From Avanaerovorax sp964442135 (lineage in GTDB: Bacteria > Bacillota > Clostridia > Peptostreptococcales > Anaerovoracaceae): a DNA stretch of 58,296 bases. The notes under the pieces were generated by a model. It was not told the DNA's origin and made no database searches. It saw only the letters and a list, made by a program, of their open reading frames with translations. Below, piece after piece: positions 40,381 to 49,062 of the stretch. The DNA lies in assembly GCA_964442135.1 (NCBI GenBank), contig CAYTYN010000005.1, forward strand, positions 1 through 58,296. The letters run 5' to 3'. Positions within the stretch are counted from its first letter, which is position 1. Each line of letters starts with the position of its first letter. A program made the position numbers and the translations under genes.

Positions 40381-41251
40381 CATAAAGCAAGCCCTCCTGC
40401 AGATAGGCAGAAACAAGGGCATGAGCCTGGCGTCGGTATTTGCAATCACTGCCATGATGCTCATACTGGGACTCTCCTTTGTGATCTCTGTAAATGTGAA
40501 CCTGTTTTCCGAGATGCTAAGGTCGGAGTACGACGAGGTGGAGCTTTTTTTGGAGGACGACACCGATGAGGAGCAGGCACAGACCATTATGGAACAGCTG
40601 TCCGAGGTGGAAGGGGTCACAGGCGTCGCCTTCAGATCGAAGGAGGAGGCTATGACCATTATGAAGCAGAGATGGGGCGAGAACAGCTACCTGCTGGATT
40701 CCCTGGGAGACAACCCCTTGCCCGATTCCGTGCTGGTAACCGTAGATTCTCCCGAAACCGCAACGGCGGTGTCGGAGATGGCAGAAGACATAGACGGCAT
40801 AGAGGATGTGAAATATTATAAGGAGACTGTGGAAAAGCTTACGGCGGCGACGGACTCCTTACAGATAGGAGCTCTCGTGGTGATGGTATTCCTCATCATA
40901 GTTTCGATGGTGGTGGTATCCAATACCATTAAGCTGACGGTGTTCGCCAGAGCCAGTGAGATCTCCATAATGAAGTACATAGGCGCTTCTAACTGGTTCA
41001 TAAGAGGACCGTTTCTCGTGGAGGGTATAATAATAGGCCTGGTTTCGGCGGCGGTATCCGCAGGGATCACCTATTTGGCGTACGCTAAAATAGTGGATAT
41101 AATAGGCACAGATGTTATGACCGTTTTGTCGTGCCCTATGGTTCCCGCCGACTACCTTGCCGAAAACCTGATTTGCATCTTCGCTGCCATGGGAGTGAGC
41201 ATCGGAGCATGCGGAAGCATTATATCAATGAGAAGATTTCTGGATACCTGA
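40361..41251 (+). CDS. ftsX: cell division permease-like protein FtsX
   Basis: 296-residue membrane partner of FtsE. TM1 at about 22-45, a large extracellular domain at about 45-165 (NPLPDSVLVTVDSPE is characteristic), then three helices at about 170-290 with KLTVFARASEISIMKYIGASNWFIRGPFLVEG between TM2 and TM3. GTG start with AAGGAG 10 bases upstream, inside ftsE. The next gene encodes its likely extracellular hydrolase partner. Confidence 0.95.
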   Translation: MRIIGYDIKQALLQIGRNKGMSLASVFAITAMMLILGLSFVISVNVNLFSEMLRSEYDEVELFLEDDTDEEQAQTIMEQLSEVEGVTGVAFRSKEEAMTIMKQRWGENSYLLDSLGDNPLPDSVLVTVDSPETATAVSEMAEDIDGIEDVKYYKETVEKLTAATDSLQIGALVVMVFLIIVSMVVVSNTIKLTVFARASEISIMKYIGASNWFIRGPFLVEGIIIGLVSAAVSAGITYLAYAKIVDIIGTDVMTVLSCPMVPADYLAENLICIFAAMGVSIGACGSIISMRRFLDT

Positions 41252-41272
41252 TAAACGGGGGGATTTAAGTCG

Positions 41273-42349
41273 ATGAAAAAGAGAATCCTATCCTGTTTCC
41301 TCGTTGTTGTCATGGTGGTGGTTTTCATACCTATGTATGTCTATGCCGACCTGAGCAGCGAGCTGCAGGAGATAACTGAACAGATGGAGCAAGTGTCTGA
41401 CGACATGGCAGAGCTGGAGGCCAGCCTGGAAGAGCAGCTGGCAGAGCTGGAGGAAATAGAAGCGGAAATAGCCGCGAAGGAGGCGGAAGTAGCCGCAAAG
41501 GAGGCGGAGATTCAGGCTGCCGAGGAAGAGCTTGAGCAGACGAAGGCATACATAGAGGAGCGAGAGGAAGCGCTGGGACTTAGGCTCAGAACCATGTATA
41601 AGAACGGCTCAGTAGGCTACCTTGACGTGATACTCGGATCCGAAAGCCTTTCCGACTTCTTGAGCAACCTTTCCATGATCCAGAGACTGTATCAGAGCGA
41701 TCAGGAGACTGTGGCGGAGCTGAAGGAGCAGCAGGCCTTGCTGGAGGCTCAGTATCGGGAGCTGGAGGAGCAGCAGAAGGCTTTGGAAGAGGAGAAAGAA
41801 GCTCTCATGGAGAAGGAGGCTGAGGCTCAGGCTAAGAGAGAGGCTATGCAGGACGAGCTTGACGCTTTGGAGGCTAAGCTGAATGAGCTGAACGCCGATG
41901 CGGAGGCCATAAGCGCACAGATAGTGGCAAGCTCTGATCCGGATAAGGAGTACACGGGAACAGGTATATTCATATGGCCTACGGATTCCAGAACCATTAC
42001 CTCCTATTTCGGTTGGAGAATACACCCTATATTCGGTGATTACAGATATCACAGCGGCATGGACATAGCCGCTTCCGCAGGTACGCCTGTCTATGCGGCC
42101 GACTCGGGCACAGTCATACTTGCCCAGTGGTACGGCGGATACGGCTACTGTGTGGTAATCGACCACGGCGACGGACTGAGCACCCTCTATGGACATAACT
42201 CAGAGCTTAAGGTATCCGTTGGTGATGAGGTGACCCAGGGGCAGGTTATAGCTCTCTGCGGGTCTACGGGAAATTCCACAGGACCTCATGTTCACTTCGA
42301 GGTCAGGGTAAACGGCGTGGTGACGGAGCCGATGGATTACCTGCAGTGA
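41273..42349 (+). CDS. secreted coiled-coil M23 peptidase (EnvC/PcsB-like FtsEX partner)
   Basis: 358 residues. Signal peptide at 1-25 (KKRILSCFLVVVMVVVFIPMYVYA), long Glu/Ala-rich coiled coil at about 26-220 interrupted by the conserved LRTMYKNGSVGYLDVILGSESLSDFLSNL, then an M23 peptidase domain at about 235-358. Zinc ligands are HSGMD (His, Asp) and HVHFE (second His). This is the architecture of FtsX-bound EnvC/PcsB-type proteins, and its position after ftsX supports that. The zinc site is intact, so it may be enzymatically active. Confidence 0.93.
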   Translation: MKKRILSCFLVVVMVVVFIPMYVYADLSSELQEITEQMEQVSDDMAELEASLEEQLAELEEIEAEIAAKEAEVAAKEAEIQAAEEELEQTKAYIEEREEALGLRLRTMYKNGSVGYLDVILGSESLSDFLSNLSMIQRLYQSDQETVAELKEQQALLEAQYRELEEQQKALEEEKEALMEKEAEAQAKREAMQDELDALEAKLNELNADAEAISAQIVASSDPDKEYTGTGIFIWPTDSRTITSYFGWRIHPIFGDYRYHSGMDIAASAGTPVYAADSGTVILAQWYGGYGYCVVIDHGDGLSTLYGHNSELKVSVGDEVTQGQVIALCGSTGNSTGPHVHFEVRVNGVVTEPMDYLQ

Positions 42350-42436
42350 CTTCGATAACCGCTTCGGAAGTGCCCTGAGAAGCGGCTCCGGCTATACGGA
42401 CAACTGGCAGCGATTATATATGTGTAATTAAATCAT

Positions 42437-44086
42437 ATGGAATTCAACGAAAAGATATTACAATACGTAAAAAATATGGGATATGAAACGGAGGAGGAGA
42501 TCCTTGAGTTTCTCTCCGAAAGTCCCAGACGGGCATACGATCCATTCCTGCTCCTGAATATGGACGCAGGAGTGGATTTAATATTGTCAGCCATAGATGA
42601 AGATGAAAGCATATGCGTCTACGGAGATTACGACGCGGACGGAATAACGGCGGCGGCCCTTTTGACCGATGTCCTTTCAGAGCTTACGGAAAAGGTGTTC
42701 TACTACATACCTTCCAGGTTCGATGAAGGGTACGGGTTGAACAGGGATGCCATCTGCAAAATACGGCGGATGGGCGCTGACATGGTCGTCACAGTGGACT
42801 GCGGCAGCGTGTCGGCGGACGAGGTGGAGTATGCCGAAGAGCTGGGGATGAGGGTTTTGGTCACGGATCACCACACGGTAGTGCCGGAAAGGGCGGCGGG
42901 ATGTCCTCTCATCAATCCTTCCCAACAGGAGTGCTCTTACCCCTTCAAATATTTGGCGGGAGTGGGGGTGGCCCTAAAGCTGGCTCAGGCGCTGGTTGAC
43001 ACAGCGGGTCTTGAGAGAACCGTGCTGACCAGGAATCTGGATTTAGTAGGCATAGGTACCATCGGCGACGTGGTTCCGTTGGTGGATGAGAACAGGACGT
43101 GGGTCAAATACGGTATCAGAATGTTGAACCTGGGAATGAGGAAAGGCCTTAAGGCTCTCATAGAGGCGGCGGGTCTGACTTTGGGGAAGATAACCGCTGA
43201 CCAGATATCCTACGTCATAGTTCCCCACCTCAACGCGGCGGGGAGAATGGAAAGCGCCCACACGGCTGTGGAGCTTTTGAAGGCTCGGGACGACGAGAAG
43301 GCGAAAGAGCTGGCGGAGAAGCTGACGGAGCTTAACGAAATGCGAAGGGAAGTCCAGGAAAAGGAATTTCTAAAGCTTTCGGAAGCGGTGGAAAGAGACT
43401 GCATGGACGATGATATACTGCTCATAGAAGCGGACGACGCCCACGAGGGAATAACCGGCATAGTCGCGGGAAGGATGAAGGATAAGTACGGAAAGCCTGC
43501 CGTAATAGTCACCCCTACTGAGGACGGGTGCCTGAAGGGCACGGGAAGAAGCGTTCCTGCCATCGACATATTCCGCCTCTTCAACATGAGCAGCCATCTT
43601 TTCACCAGGTTCGGGGGACATAAGGCGGCCTGCGGGTTCACCATAAAGACGGAGCTACTTCCGTCCCTCAGGGAGAACCTGAAGAGGGATATAATCCCTA
43701 TGCTGAGAGAGAGCGGTGAAGAGGAAAAGGATAAGCCCTTTGGAGACATATACCTAGACGGTGACGAGGTGACTCTGGACACGGTACGCCAGCTGGAGAG
43801 GCTGGCTCCCTTCGGAAGAGATAACCCGGAGCCGGAAATCGTCATAGAGGCTCGTCCCGGATACGTGAAAAGAATTGGAAAGGGCGGCAGGTATTTAAGC
43901 TTTTCCGCCGAATTGGAGGACGGAAGAGAAGTAAGGTGCGTGGATTTCAAGAATCCGGATGAGACCGAAAAGGTCTTATCCCATGGGAAAGGAGCCGCAG
44001 TCATAAAGGGACGGCTGACGAGCCAGAGCTGGAACGGAAAGACGTACATCCAGCTCATAGTCACCGGAGCGCTGAAAACAGGCTGA
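42437..44086 (+). CDS. recJ: single-stranded-DNA-specific exonuclease RecJ
   Basis: 5'-3' ssDNA exonuclease for recombination and mismatch repair. 549 residues, near E. coli length. DHH-family metal motifs: CVYGDYDADGITAAALL near 55, VDCGSVSADEV, and TDHHTV near 146. The DHHA1 region shows RFGGHKAACGF near 395, and a C-terminal OB-like domain follows. The 87 bases before it hold a 7-bp inverted repeat without a T-run. Confidence 0.95.
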   Translation: MEFNEKILQYVKNMGYETEEEILEFLSESPRRAYDPFLLLNMDAGVDLILSAIDEDESICVYGDYDADGITAAALLTDVLSELTEKVFYYIPSRFDEGYGLNRDAICKIRRMGADMVVTVDCGSVSADEVEYAEELGMRVLVTDHHTVVPERAAGCPLINPSQQECSYPFKYLAGVGVALKLAQALVDTAGLERTVLTRNLDLVGIGTIGDVVPLVDENRTWVKYGIRMLNLGMRKGLKALIEAAGLTLGKITADQISYVIVPHLNAAGRMESAHTAVELLKARDDEKAKELAEKLTELNEMRREVQEKEFLKLSEAVERDCMDDDILLIEADDAHEGITGIVAGRMKDKYGKPAVIVTPTEDGCLKGTGRSVPAIDIFRLFNMSSHLFTRFGGHKAACGFTIKTELLPSLRENLKRDIIPMLRESGEEEKDKPFGDIYLDGDEVTLDTVRQLERLAPFGRDNPEPEIVIEARPGYVKRIGKGGRYLSFSAELEDGREVRCVDFKNPDETEKVLSHGKGAAVIKGRLTSQSWNGKTYIQLIVTGALKTG

Positions 44087-44116
44087 GAGAAACAGGGTGA
44101 GAATGGTAGAGGATAG

Positions 44117-45301
44117 ATGAAGGAACAGAGATTGGCACGGGTGAAGGTTTTGGCGGCCTTTGTCCTGGGAGCGGCTTTGATGGCGGGGGCGGCATGGGTT
44201 TACATGGAGGTCTCCGGAAAAGCCGTCGTGGATCGGGAAAGCTACACAGAATACCAAGAGCTGGCGGAGAAGTACGGAAAGCTTTCTGAAATAGGGGACA
44301 TTATACAGGACAGCTACCTGTGGGAGGAGGACGAAGAGGCCGCCTTGGATCAGGCGTGCCGGGTCTTGGTGAGCGCCCTAGGGGACCCTTACAGCAGATA
44401 CCTCACCAAGGACGAGGTGGACGCCATGAGGGACAGCCTGTCGGGAAATATGATCGGCGTAGGCATACTCATAGATGAAGACGAGGACGGAAACATCGTG
44501 GTAAGAGATGTGGTGGAAGAAAGTCCCGCGGCCTCCGCAGGAATAAAAGCCGGAGATGTAATAACCGTCATAGACGGAGATAAGGTAAGGTCCGGGGAGG
44601 AGGCCTCAGAAGCCCTTTCGGGAGATCCGGGAAGCCGGGTAGCCATAACCTATGAGAGAGACGGAGAGGAAACCCGGGTCACCCTGGTTCGGGGGGAGAT
44701 ATACCAAAGCAGTGTGGATTCCGCTGTGCTGGAGGGCAACATAGGATACATACGAATAAACGCCTTTGGCGAAAAAACCGCTGAGGAGTTCTCCGAGGAG
44801 CTGTCGGCCATGGAAGAGGGACAGGTCAGTGGAGTCATAATAGATATCAGGGGGAATACGGGAGGACTTTTGGAGGAAGGAGTAAAGGTGGCAGACCTTC
44901 TACTGCCGGAGGGGACAGTTACCTACACCGAGAACCGAAGAGGCGAGAGAAGGACATACACCTCGGACAGCTCCTGCACGAACCTGGCTTTGACAGTGCT
45001 GGTAGACGGAGACACCGCCAGCACCGCGGAAATGCTCGCCGCCGCCCTAAAGGACAGCGGGAGAGCCTCTGTTATAGGGGAGACTACCTACGGCAAAGGG
45101 GTCATCCAGGAAACCGTGGTCTTTGACGACGGCACGGGACTGACCCTTACGACCAAGGAGTTCTTTTCCTCTTCAGGAGAGAGAATCCATGAAAAGGGAG
45201 TGGTTCCCGATGTGATAGTCTCCGGGGGATTCCGGGGGGACAGAGATCGTCAGTTAGAGGCAGCCATTGCCGAAATAGGGGCCATCGCCCGGAAAGGATG
45301 A
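44117..45301 (+). CDS. S41 C-terminal processing peptidase (CtpA/CtpB type)
   Basis: 394 residues. N-terminal membrane anchor at about 10-30, then a PDZ domain at about 105-185 (GVGILIDEDEDGNIVVRDVV, AASAGIKAGDVITVIDGDKV). The S41 serine-lysine dyad is in DGDTASTAEMLAAAL (Ser) and GETTYGKGVIQ (Lys). It acts outside the membrane on C-terminal ends of substrates; in Firmicutes relatives process wall hydrolases or sporulation signals. It follows recJ by 30 bases. Confidence 0.94.
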   Translation: MKEQRLARVKVLAAFVLGAALMAGAAWVYMEVSGKAVVDRESYTEYQELAEKYGKLSEIGDIIQDSYLWEEDEEAALDQACRVLVSALGDPYSRYLTKDEVDAMRDSLSGNMIGVGILIDEDEDGNIVVRDVVEESPAASAGIKAGDVITVIDGDKVRSGEEASEALSGDPGSRVAITYERDGEETRVTLVRGEIYQSSVDSAVLEGNIGYIRINAFGEKTAEEFSEELSAMEEGQVSGVIIDIRGNTGGLLEEGVKVADLLLPEGTVTYTENRRGERRTYTSDSSCTNLALTVLVDGDTASTAEMLAAALKDSGRASVIGETTYGKGVIQETVVFDDGTGLTLTTKEFFSSSGERIHEKGVVPDVIVSGGFRGDRDRQLEAAIAEIGAIARKG

Positions 45302-45305
45302 AAAA

Positions 45306-45617
45306 ATGTCATATAGATCAAAATTTCAGACAGAGGACATAGATGAGCTTTTCGACGGAATACTCACTTTGAAGGATAGAGAAGACTGCTACAGATTTTT
45401 TGAGGATATATGCACCATAAACGAAATCCACGCCATTTCCCAGAGGCTGCAGGTGGCAAAGCTTTTGTCGAAGAAGAAGACCTACAGCGAGATCGAGGAG
45501 GCAACCAAGGCCTCCACGGCTACCATAAGCAGGATAAATAAATGTCTCGTCTACGGAGCGGACGGCTACAGGAGAGTTCTGGAACGGCTCGAGGAGAAGG
45601 AAGATGAGAGCCGGTGA
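45306..45617 (+). CDS. yerC: TrpR-family regulator YerC/YecD
   Basis: 103 residues with the TrpR-like helix-turn-helix: FFEDICTINEIHAISQRLQVAKLL, then the HTH KKTYSEIEEATKASTATISRINKCLVYG. YerC-type proteins have been proposed as histidine-responsive regulators in Firmicutes, which fits the palindrome before hisZ in this window. It follows the Ctp protease by 4 bases and overlaps the PPTase gene by 14. Confidence 0.92.
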   Translation: MSYRSKFQTEDIDELFDGILTLKDREDCYRFFEDICTINEIHAISQRLQVAKLLSKKKTYSEIEEATKASTATISRINKCLVYGADGYRRVLERLEEKEDESR

Positions 45618-46188
45618 TTCCCTGGTCTATATACTGGAGGGGGATTTTCCCAAGGGAGACGAAGGATTCCCCCTGATAAGAAAGGCGGCTCTCATGTATG
45701 GACAGGAAATGTGGGGAAGTGAAGCGGCTGCTGCTATGGCAGGACGAATGGACATAGAGCGCCGGAAGGGGGGCAAGCCATACTTTCCCCTGCTTGAGCT
45801 GGAGTTTTCCCTTTCCCATTCGGAGGAGCTGTGGATGTGCGCCTTCTCGGAGGGCCCCTGCGGGTTGGACGTTCAAAAGATCAGGCCGTGCAGCTGGGAG
45901 AAGATCGCGGAGAGGCATTTCGGAAAGCAGGAATTAAGGTATGCGGAGCTCTTCGGAGAAGAGGGATTTTTTCAGCTGTGGGTCAGAAAGGAAGCTCTGG
46001 GAAAGTACACGGGCAAAGGCTTTTTCGGCGCCACGCCACCATTGGCGGATCAGGAGCACCGGCTGGTAGACCGGGTAAATCTTGACGGGAAAGAGCTGTA
46101 CCTTAAGGAAATACACATCGCAGACCATATAAAGTGCGCTTTTTGTTCGGAGCAGGACGTCACGCCCGGCTTCAGACTGCTCACCTGA
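45604..46188 (+). CDS. 4'-phosphopantetheinyl transferase (Sfp/AcpT superfamily)
   Basis: 194 residues. The family motifs appear in order: GKPYF near 57, LEFSLSHSEELWMCAFSEGPCGLDVQKI near 64-91 (Mg-binding Asp), and FFQLWVRKEALGKYTGKGF near 121. It transfers phosphopantetheine from CoA to carrier proteins. No NRPS/PKS genes occur in the window, so the partner may be ACP. It starts inside yerC, suggesting coupled translation. Confidence 0.88.
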   Translation: MRAGDSLVYILEGDFPKGDEGFPLIRKAALMYGQEMWGSEAAAAMAGRMDIERRKGGKPYFPLLELEFSLSHSEELWMCAFSEGPCGLDVQKIRPCSWEKIAERHFGKQELRYAELFGEEGFFQLWVRKEALGKYTGKGFFGATPPLADQEHRLVDRVNLDGKELYLKEIHIADHIKCAFCSEQDVTPGFRLLT

Positions 46189-46223
46189 GCAGGTAAAAGA
46201 GATAACCGCAAGGGGAGAGTTAA

Positions 46224-46913
46224 ATGATCAGAGAAAGAGACGTAAGAACCGCCGCCATGATCGGGGAAGAGGCTTTGAATAAGCTGAAGGCGTCCTCCGT
46301 GCTGGTATTCGGCATAGGAGGGGTAGGCGGATATATTATAGAAGCTCTGGCAAGAGCGGCGGTGGGAACCATAGGCATCGTCGACTGGGACCGGGTGGAA
46401 GAGAGCAATATTAACAGGCAGATAATAGCGAGCAGTAAAACCCTCGGAAGGCTTAAGACCGACGTTATGGAGGAGAGGATTCTCAGCATAAACCCGGACT
46501 GTCGGGTAATGAAGTATACCATGTACTATCCTGACGGCGAGGGCTCAGGACCCGACATAGGACGGTACGACTACGTAGCGGACGCCATAGACAGGGTTTC
46601 CTCCAAAGTGCGTATTATACAGGAGTGCGTCGCCTTATCGGTTCCCGTAATATCCTCCATGGGAACGGGAAACAAGCTGAGGGGAGACGGATTCATAATA
46701 GACGATATAAGCAGAACTACCGTCTGTCCTCTGGCAAAGGCTGTGAGGAAGGGACTGAGAGATGTAGGCATAGAAGGAGGCGTTAAGGCCCTTTATTCAA
46801 AGGAGCCGCCCGTCAAGACGGGCAGCGCTGCTCCAGCCAGCGTCAGCTTTGTACCTCCGGTGGCGGGACTACTCATCGCCGGAGAGATTATAAGAGACAT
46901 CATAAAGTGGTGA
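46224..46913 (+). CDS. tcdA: tRNA threonylcarbamoyladenosine dehydratase (TcdA/CsdL)
   Basis: E1-like ThiF-fold enzyme that cyclises t6A37 in tRNA to ct6A. 229 residues. Nucleotide site VFGIGGVGGYIIEALARAAVGTIGIVDWDRVEESNINRQI near 32, DAIDRVSSKVRII near 118, SMGTGNKL and the KEPPV segment near 194 match TcdA rather than MoeB/ThiF. GGGGAG precedes ATG. Confidence 0.9.
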   Translation: MIRERDVRTAAMIGEEALNKLKASSVLVFGIGGVGGYIIEALARAAVGTIGIVDWDRVEESNINRQIIASSKTLGRLKTDVMEERILSINPDCRVMKYTMYYPDGEGSGPDIGRYDYVADAIDRVSSKVRIIQECVALSVPVISSMGTGNKLRGDGFIIDDISRTTVCPLAKAVRKGLRDVGIEGGVKALYSKEPPVKTGSAAPASVSFVPPVAGLLIAGEIIRDIIKW

Positions 46914-46926
46914 ACAGGAGGGAAAA

Positions 46927-47856
46927 ATGATTTTAAAGGCAAAGAAATTTTTATCTGAATTTATCGGCACAATGCTTATGGTGTTCGTAGGCTGTGGTAC
47001 GGGAATAGCCGTGAACACCATGTTATCGGCCTTGGGCATGGGGATTCCCATGGCATTCAGCGTAGCCGCCACGGCTCTGGCCTTCGGACTTGCTGTAGCG
47101 GCCATGTATTACTGCGTCGGCCACATATCCGGCGCCCATTTAAACCCGGCGGTATCCTTCGGCATGGTGCTGTACGGAAGGATGGATCCGGTGGACTTTG
47201 TAATTTATGTCGTAGGACAGATATTGGGAGCCATAGGAGGCGCGGGACTGGTGGCCGCGGTTCTGGCGACTCGGGATACTCTCTTTGCCAGTGGATACGG
47301 GGATCTGAGCACCTTCGGCTTAACCATATTGGAGGCCGTTATCGTAGATGTGGTTTTATCCTTCATGCTGGTGCTGACCTACCTGAGCGTATCGAAAAAA
47401 GAGGAGCTGATGAAGGCTGCGGGAATCATCTACGGCCTGACCTTTGCGGCAGTGTATATGGTAGAAATACCGTTCACCGGAGGCTCCTCCAACCCGGCAA
47501 GATCCATAGGATCAGCCGTTTGGCAGACTAACGGCGACCCGTTGAGCCAGCTTTGGTTGTTCGTGGCGGCTCCTCTTCTGGGAGCGGCTCTTGCGGCCAT
47601 AGTGATGACCTTTTTCGATTACGAGCCGGCAGAAGGAGAGAAGAAAGAAAAGAAGGAGAAGAAGGAGAAGAAGAGCTGGAGAAAGAAAAAGGCCGGTGAA
47701 GAAACGCCGGTAGGGGCTGACGCACCGGAGCCGGGCGAAGAGGGCGGAACCGGCGAAGCGCCGGAGGCCGAAGAAGCACCCACAGCTGAAGAAGCGCCGG
47801 CGGCCGAGGAGACGCCGACAGCTCAGGAGGACGGAGATGAGGGGAAGGACCTTTAA
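46927..47856 (+). CDS. MIP-family aquaporin with long charged C-terminal tail
   Basis: 309 residues. Residues 1-230 form a six-helix aquaporin with both NPA loops (HLNPAVSFG near 73, SSNPARSIGSA near 186). The AqpZ-like GxSxNPARS loop suggests a water channel; the arginine of the filter is present. Residues about 235-309 form a hydrophilic tail: Lys/Glu runs (KEKKEKKEKK), then Ala/Glu/Pro/Thr near-repeats such as EEAPTAEEAPAAEE. Such a tail is unusual for the family. The last 20 bases overlap the next gene. Confidence 0.92.
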   Translation: MILKAKKFLSEFIGTMLMVFVGCGTGIAVNTMLSALGMGIPMAFSVAATALAFGLAVAAMYYCVGHISGAHLNPAVSFGMVLYGRMDPVDFVIYVVGQILGAIGGAGLVAAVLATRDTLFASGYGDLSTFGLTILEAVIVDVVLSFMLVLTYLSVSKKEELMKAAGIIYGLTFAAVYMVEIPFTGGSSNPARSIGSAVWQTNGDPLSQLWLFVAAPLLGAALAAIVMTFFDYEPAEGEKKEKKEKKEKKSWRKKKAGEETPVGADAPEPGEEGGTGEAPEAEEAPTAEEAPAAEETPTAQEDGDEGKDL

Positions 47857-48076
47857 ACAGGTATTCTTTCGGATATACGACAGAAAAATAGCTTCGGGAG
47901 AGATCACATTCTCCCGAAGCGGAATTTCAAAGATAGATTTCACCAGACTCTGTACCGAGCCGGATTTCATTCCGGAACCGGAAGCTATCCTCGCCATGTG
48001 CCGAGGCATGGGTCTTACGGAAGAGGAGCGAAGAGAGCTTTTGGACGCGGCCTCCGTCAGCAGTACATCTCCGTAA
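47837..48076 (+). CDS. small XRE-like helix-turn-helix protein
   Basis: 79 residues. AGGAGG lies 6 bases before ATG 47837, inside the aquaporin gene, implying coupled translation. The order FKQVFFRIYDRKI, ITFSRSGISKIDFTRL, IPEPEAILAMCRGMGLTEEERRELLDAA follows the helix pattern of XRE-type HTH domains, with a late LTEEERRELL typical of them. Its 3' end overlaps the convergent AEC gene by 20 bases. An 11-bp perfect inverted repeat (47891-47901, 47910-47920) lies within the coding sequence. Target unknown. Confidence 0.65.
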   Translation: MRGRTFKQVFFRIYDRKIASGEITFSRSGISKIDFTRLCTEPDFIPEPEAILAMCRGMGLTEEERRELLDAASVSSTSP

Positions 48077-49001
48077 GGAGGGTAGCGAAGACAGGCAGAG
48101 TCAGCAGAGAAACAAAGGTGGTCAGGGATATGATTTCAGCCATTAACCGGCTGTTTTTGTTTTTTTGTTCGGCTATGGCTACCGGTATGGCGGCGCAGGG
48201 GAAGGCCGCGGCGAGAACCAGGGTCAGCTTAACATCGTCGTGAATGAAATTCATCGGCATGAGGACGAGGAGAACCAAAAGGGGCATGACGACCATGGAC
48301 GTGATCATGGTGATCACCATCCTCTTATCAGAGAGCATCTTCTTCAGACGAGCCGAGCTGAGCCTGATTCCGATTATTATCATGGAAAGAGGAACGGTCA
48401 CGTCTCCTAAGGTAGAGATGACCTCATCTATCAGATCAGGAGGTCTGACTCCTGCTATGAGCATTATAATGCCTGCTATGACGGCGAACATGGTCATATT
48501 GGCCATGGATTTAAGGGTGGATTTTGCGTCAGGCCTTACGCCGCTTCCCAGTTCCAATATAACCGGAATGGCGCTGAACATGAAGACGTTGAGCACAATG
48601 TTCTGCATAACCATAAGGTAGAAGATATCGCTGCCGAAAATAGCCAAAGTAACCGGAAATCCCATAAACCCGCTGTTAACGGCGGATACGGCAACTATGT
48701 ATATTCCCTGATCGTCCTTAGGGCCGAATTTGAAGATTTTGACCATGGCATACCCTATAAGGGAGCTTGCCAGGAAGTAAATCGCCGAACATCCTATGAC
48801 CTGAAGAGATGAGGACAGAACCTCAGGGGAAAGCTCTTTGTCGTAGATGGAGGACAGAGCCATACACGGCGCCGTTATGTAGAGCATTAGAGTGGAAAGA
48901 GGGCCTGAGGAGCTCTCAGGCAGGATCTTCGTCTTTCCTGCGACAAAACCTACAAGTATGATTAAGAAGACTGCTAAAACCTTTTCAAAGACAACCAGCA
49001 T
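48057..49001 (-). CDS. AEC-family transporter, copy 2
   Basis: 314-residue membrane protein with about ten hydrophobic segments. VAVSAVNSGFMGFPVTLAIFG and LGDVTVPLSMIIIGIRLSSARLKK are the half-break motifs of the AEC superfamily; same fold as the protein at 21483 but not a close copy. Start at 49001 has AGAGAGGATGAG upstream. It is downstream of rarA on the same strand; a near-perfect 11-bp hairpin (49029-49052) lies between them. Confidence 0.85.
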   Translation of the reverse strand: MLVVFEKVLAVFLIILVGFVAGKTKILPESSSGPLSTLMLYITAPCMALSSIYDKELSPEVLSSSLQVIGCSAIYFLASSLIGYAMVKIFKFGPKDDQGIYIVAVSAVNSGFMGFPVTLAIFGSDIFYLMVMQNIVLNVFMFSAIPVILELGSGVRPDAKSTLKSMANMTMFAVIAGIIMLIAGVRPPDLIDEVISTLGDVTVPLSMIIIGIRLSSARLKKMLSDKRMVITMITSMVVMPLLVLLVLMPMNFIHDDVKLTLVLAAAFPCAAIPVAIAEQKNKNSRLMAEIISLTTFVSLLTLPVFATLLTEMYC

Positions 49002-49062
49002 TTGCTCATCCTCTCTTTACGAATATACGGAAGTCTGCCCGGGCAGGCTTCCTTCAGTCAAT

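Noticed and set aside
49029..49052. Hairpin between rarA and the AEC gene as a terminator
   Set aside because: The stem is strong (11 bp, one G-U), but only CG is left for a loop and no T-run follows on the minus strand, so termination is unsupported.
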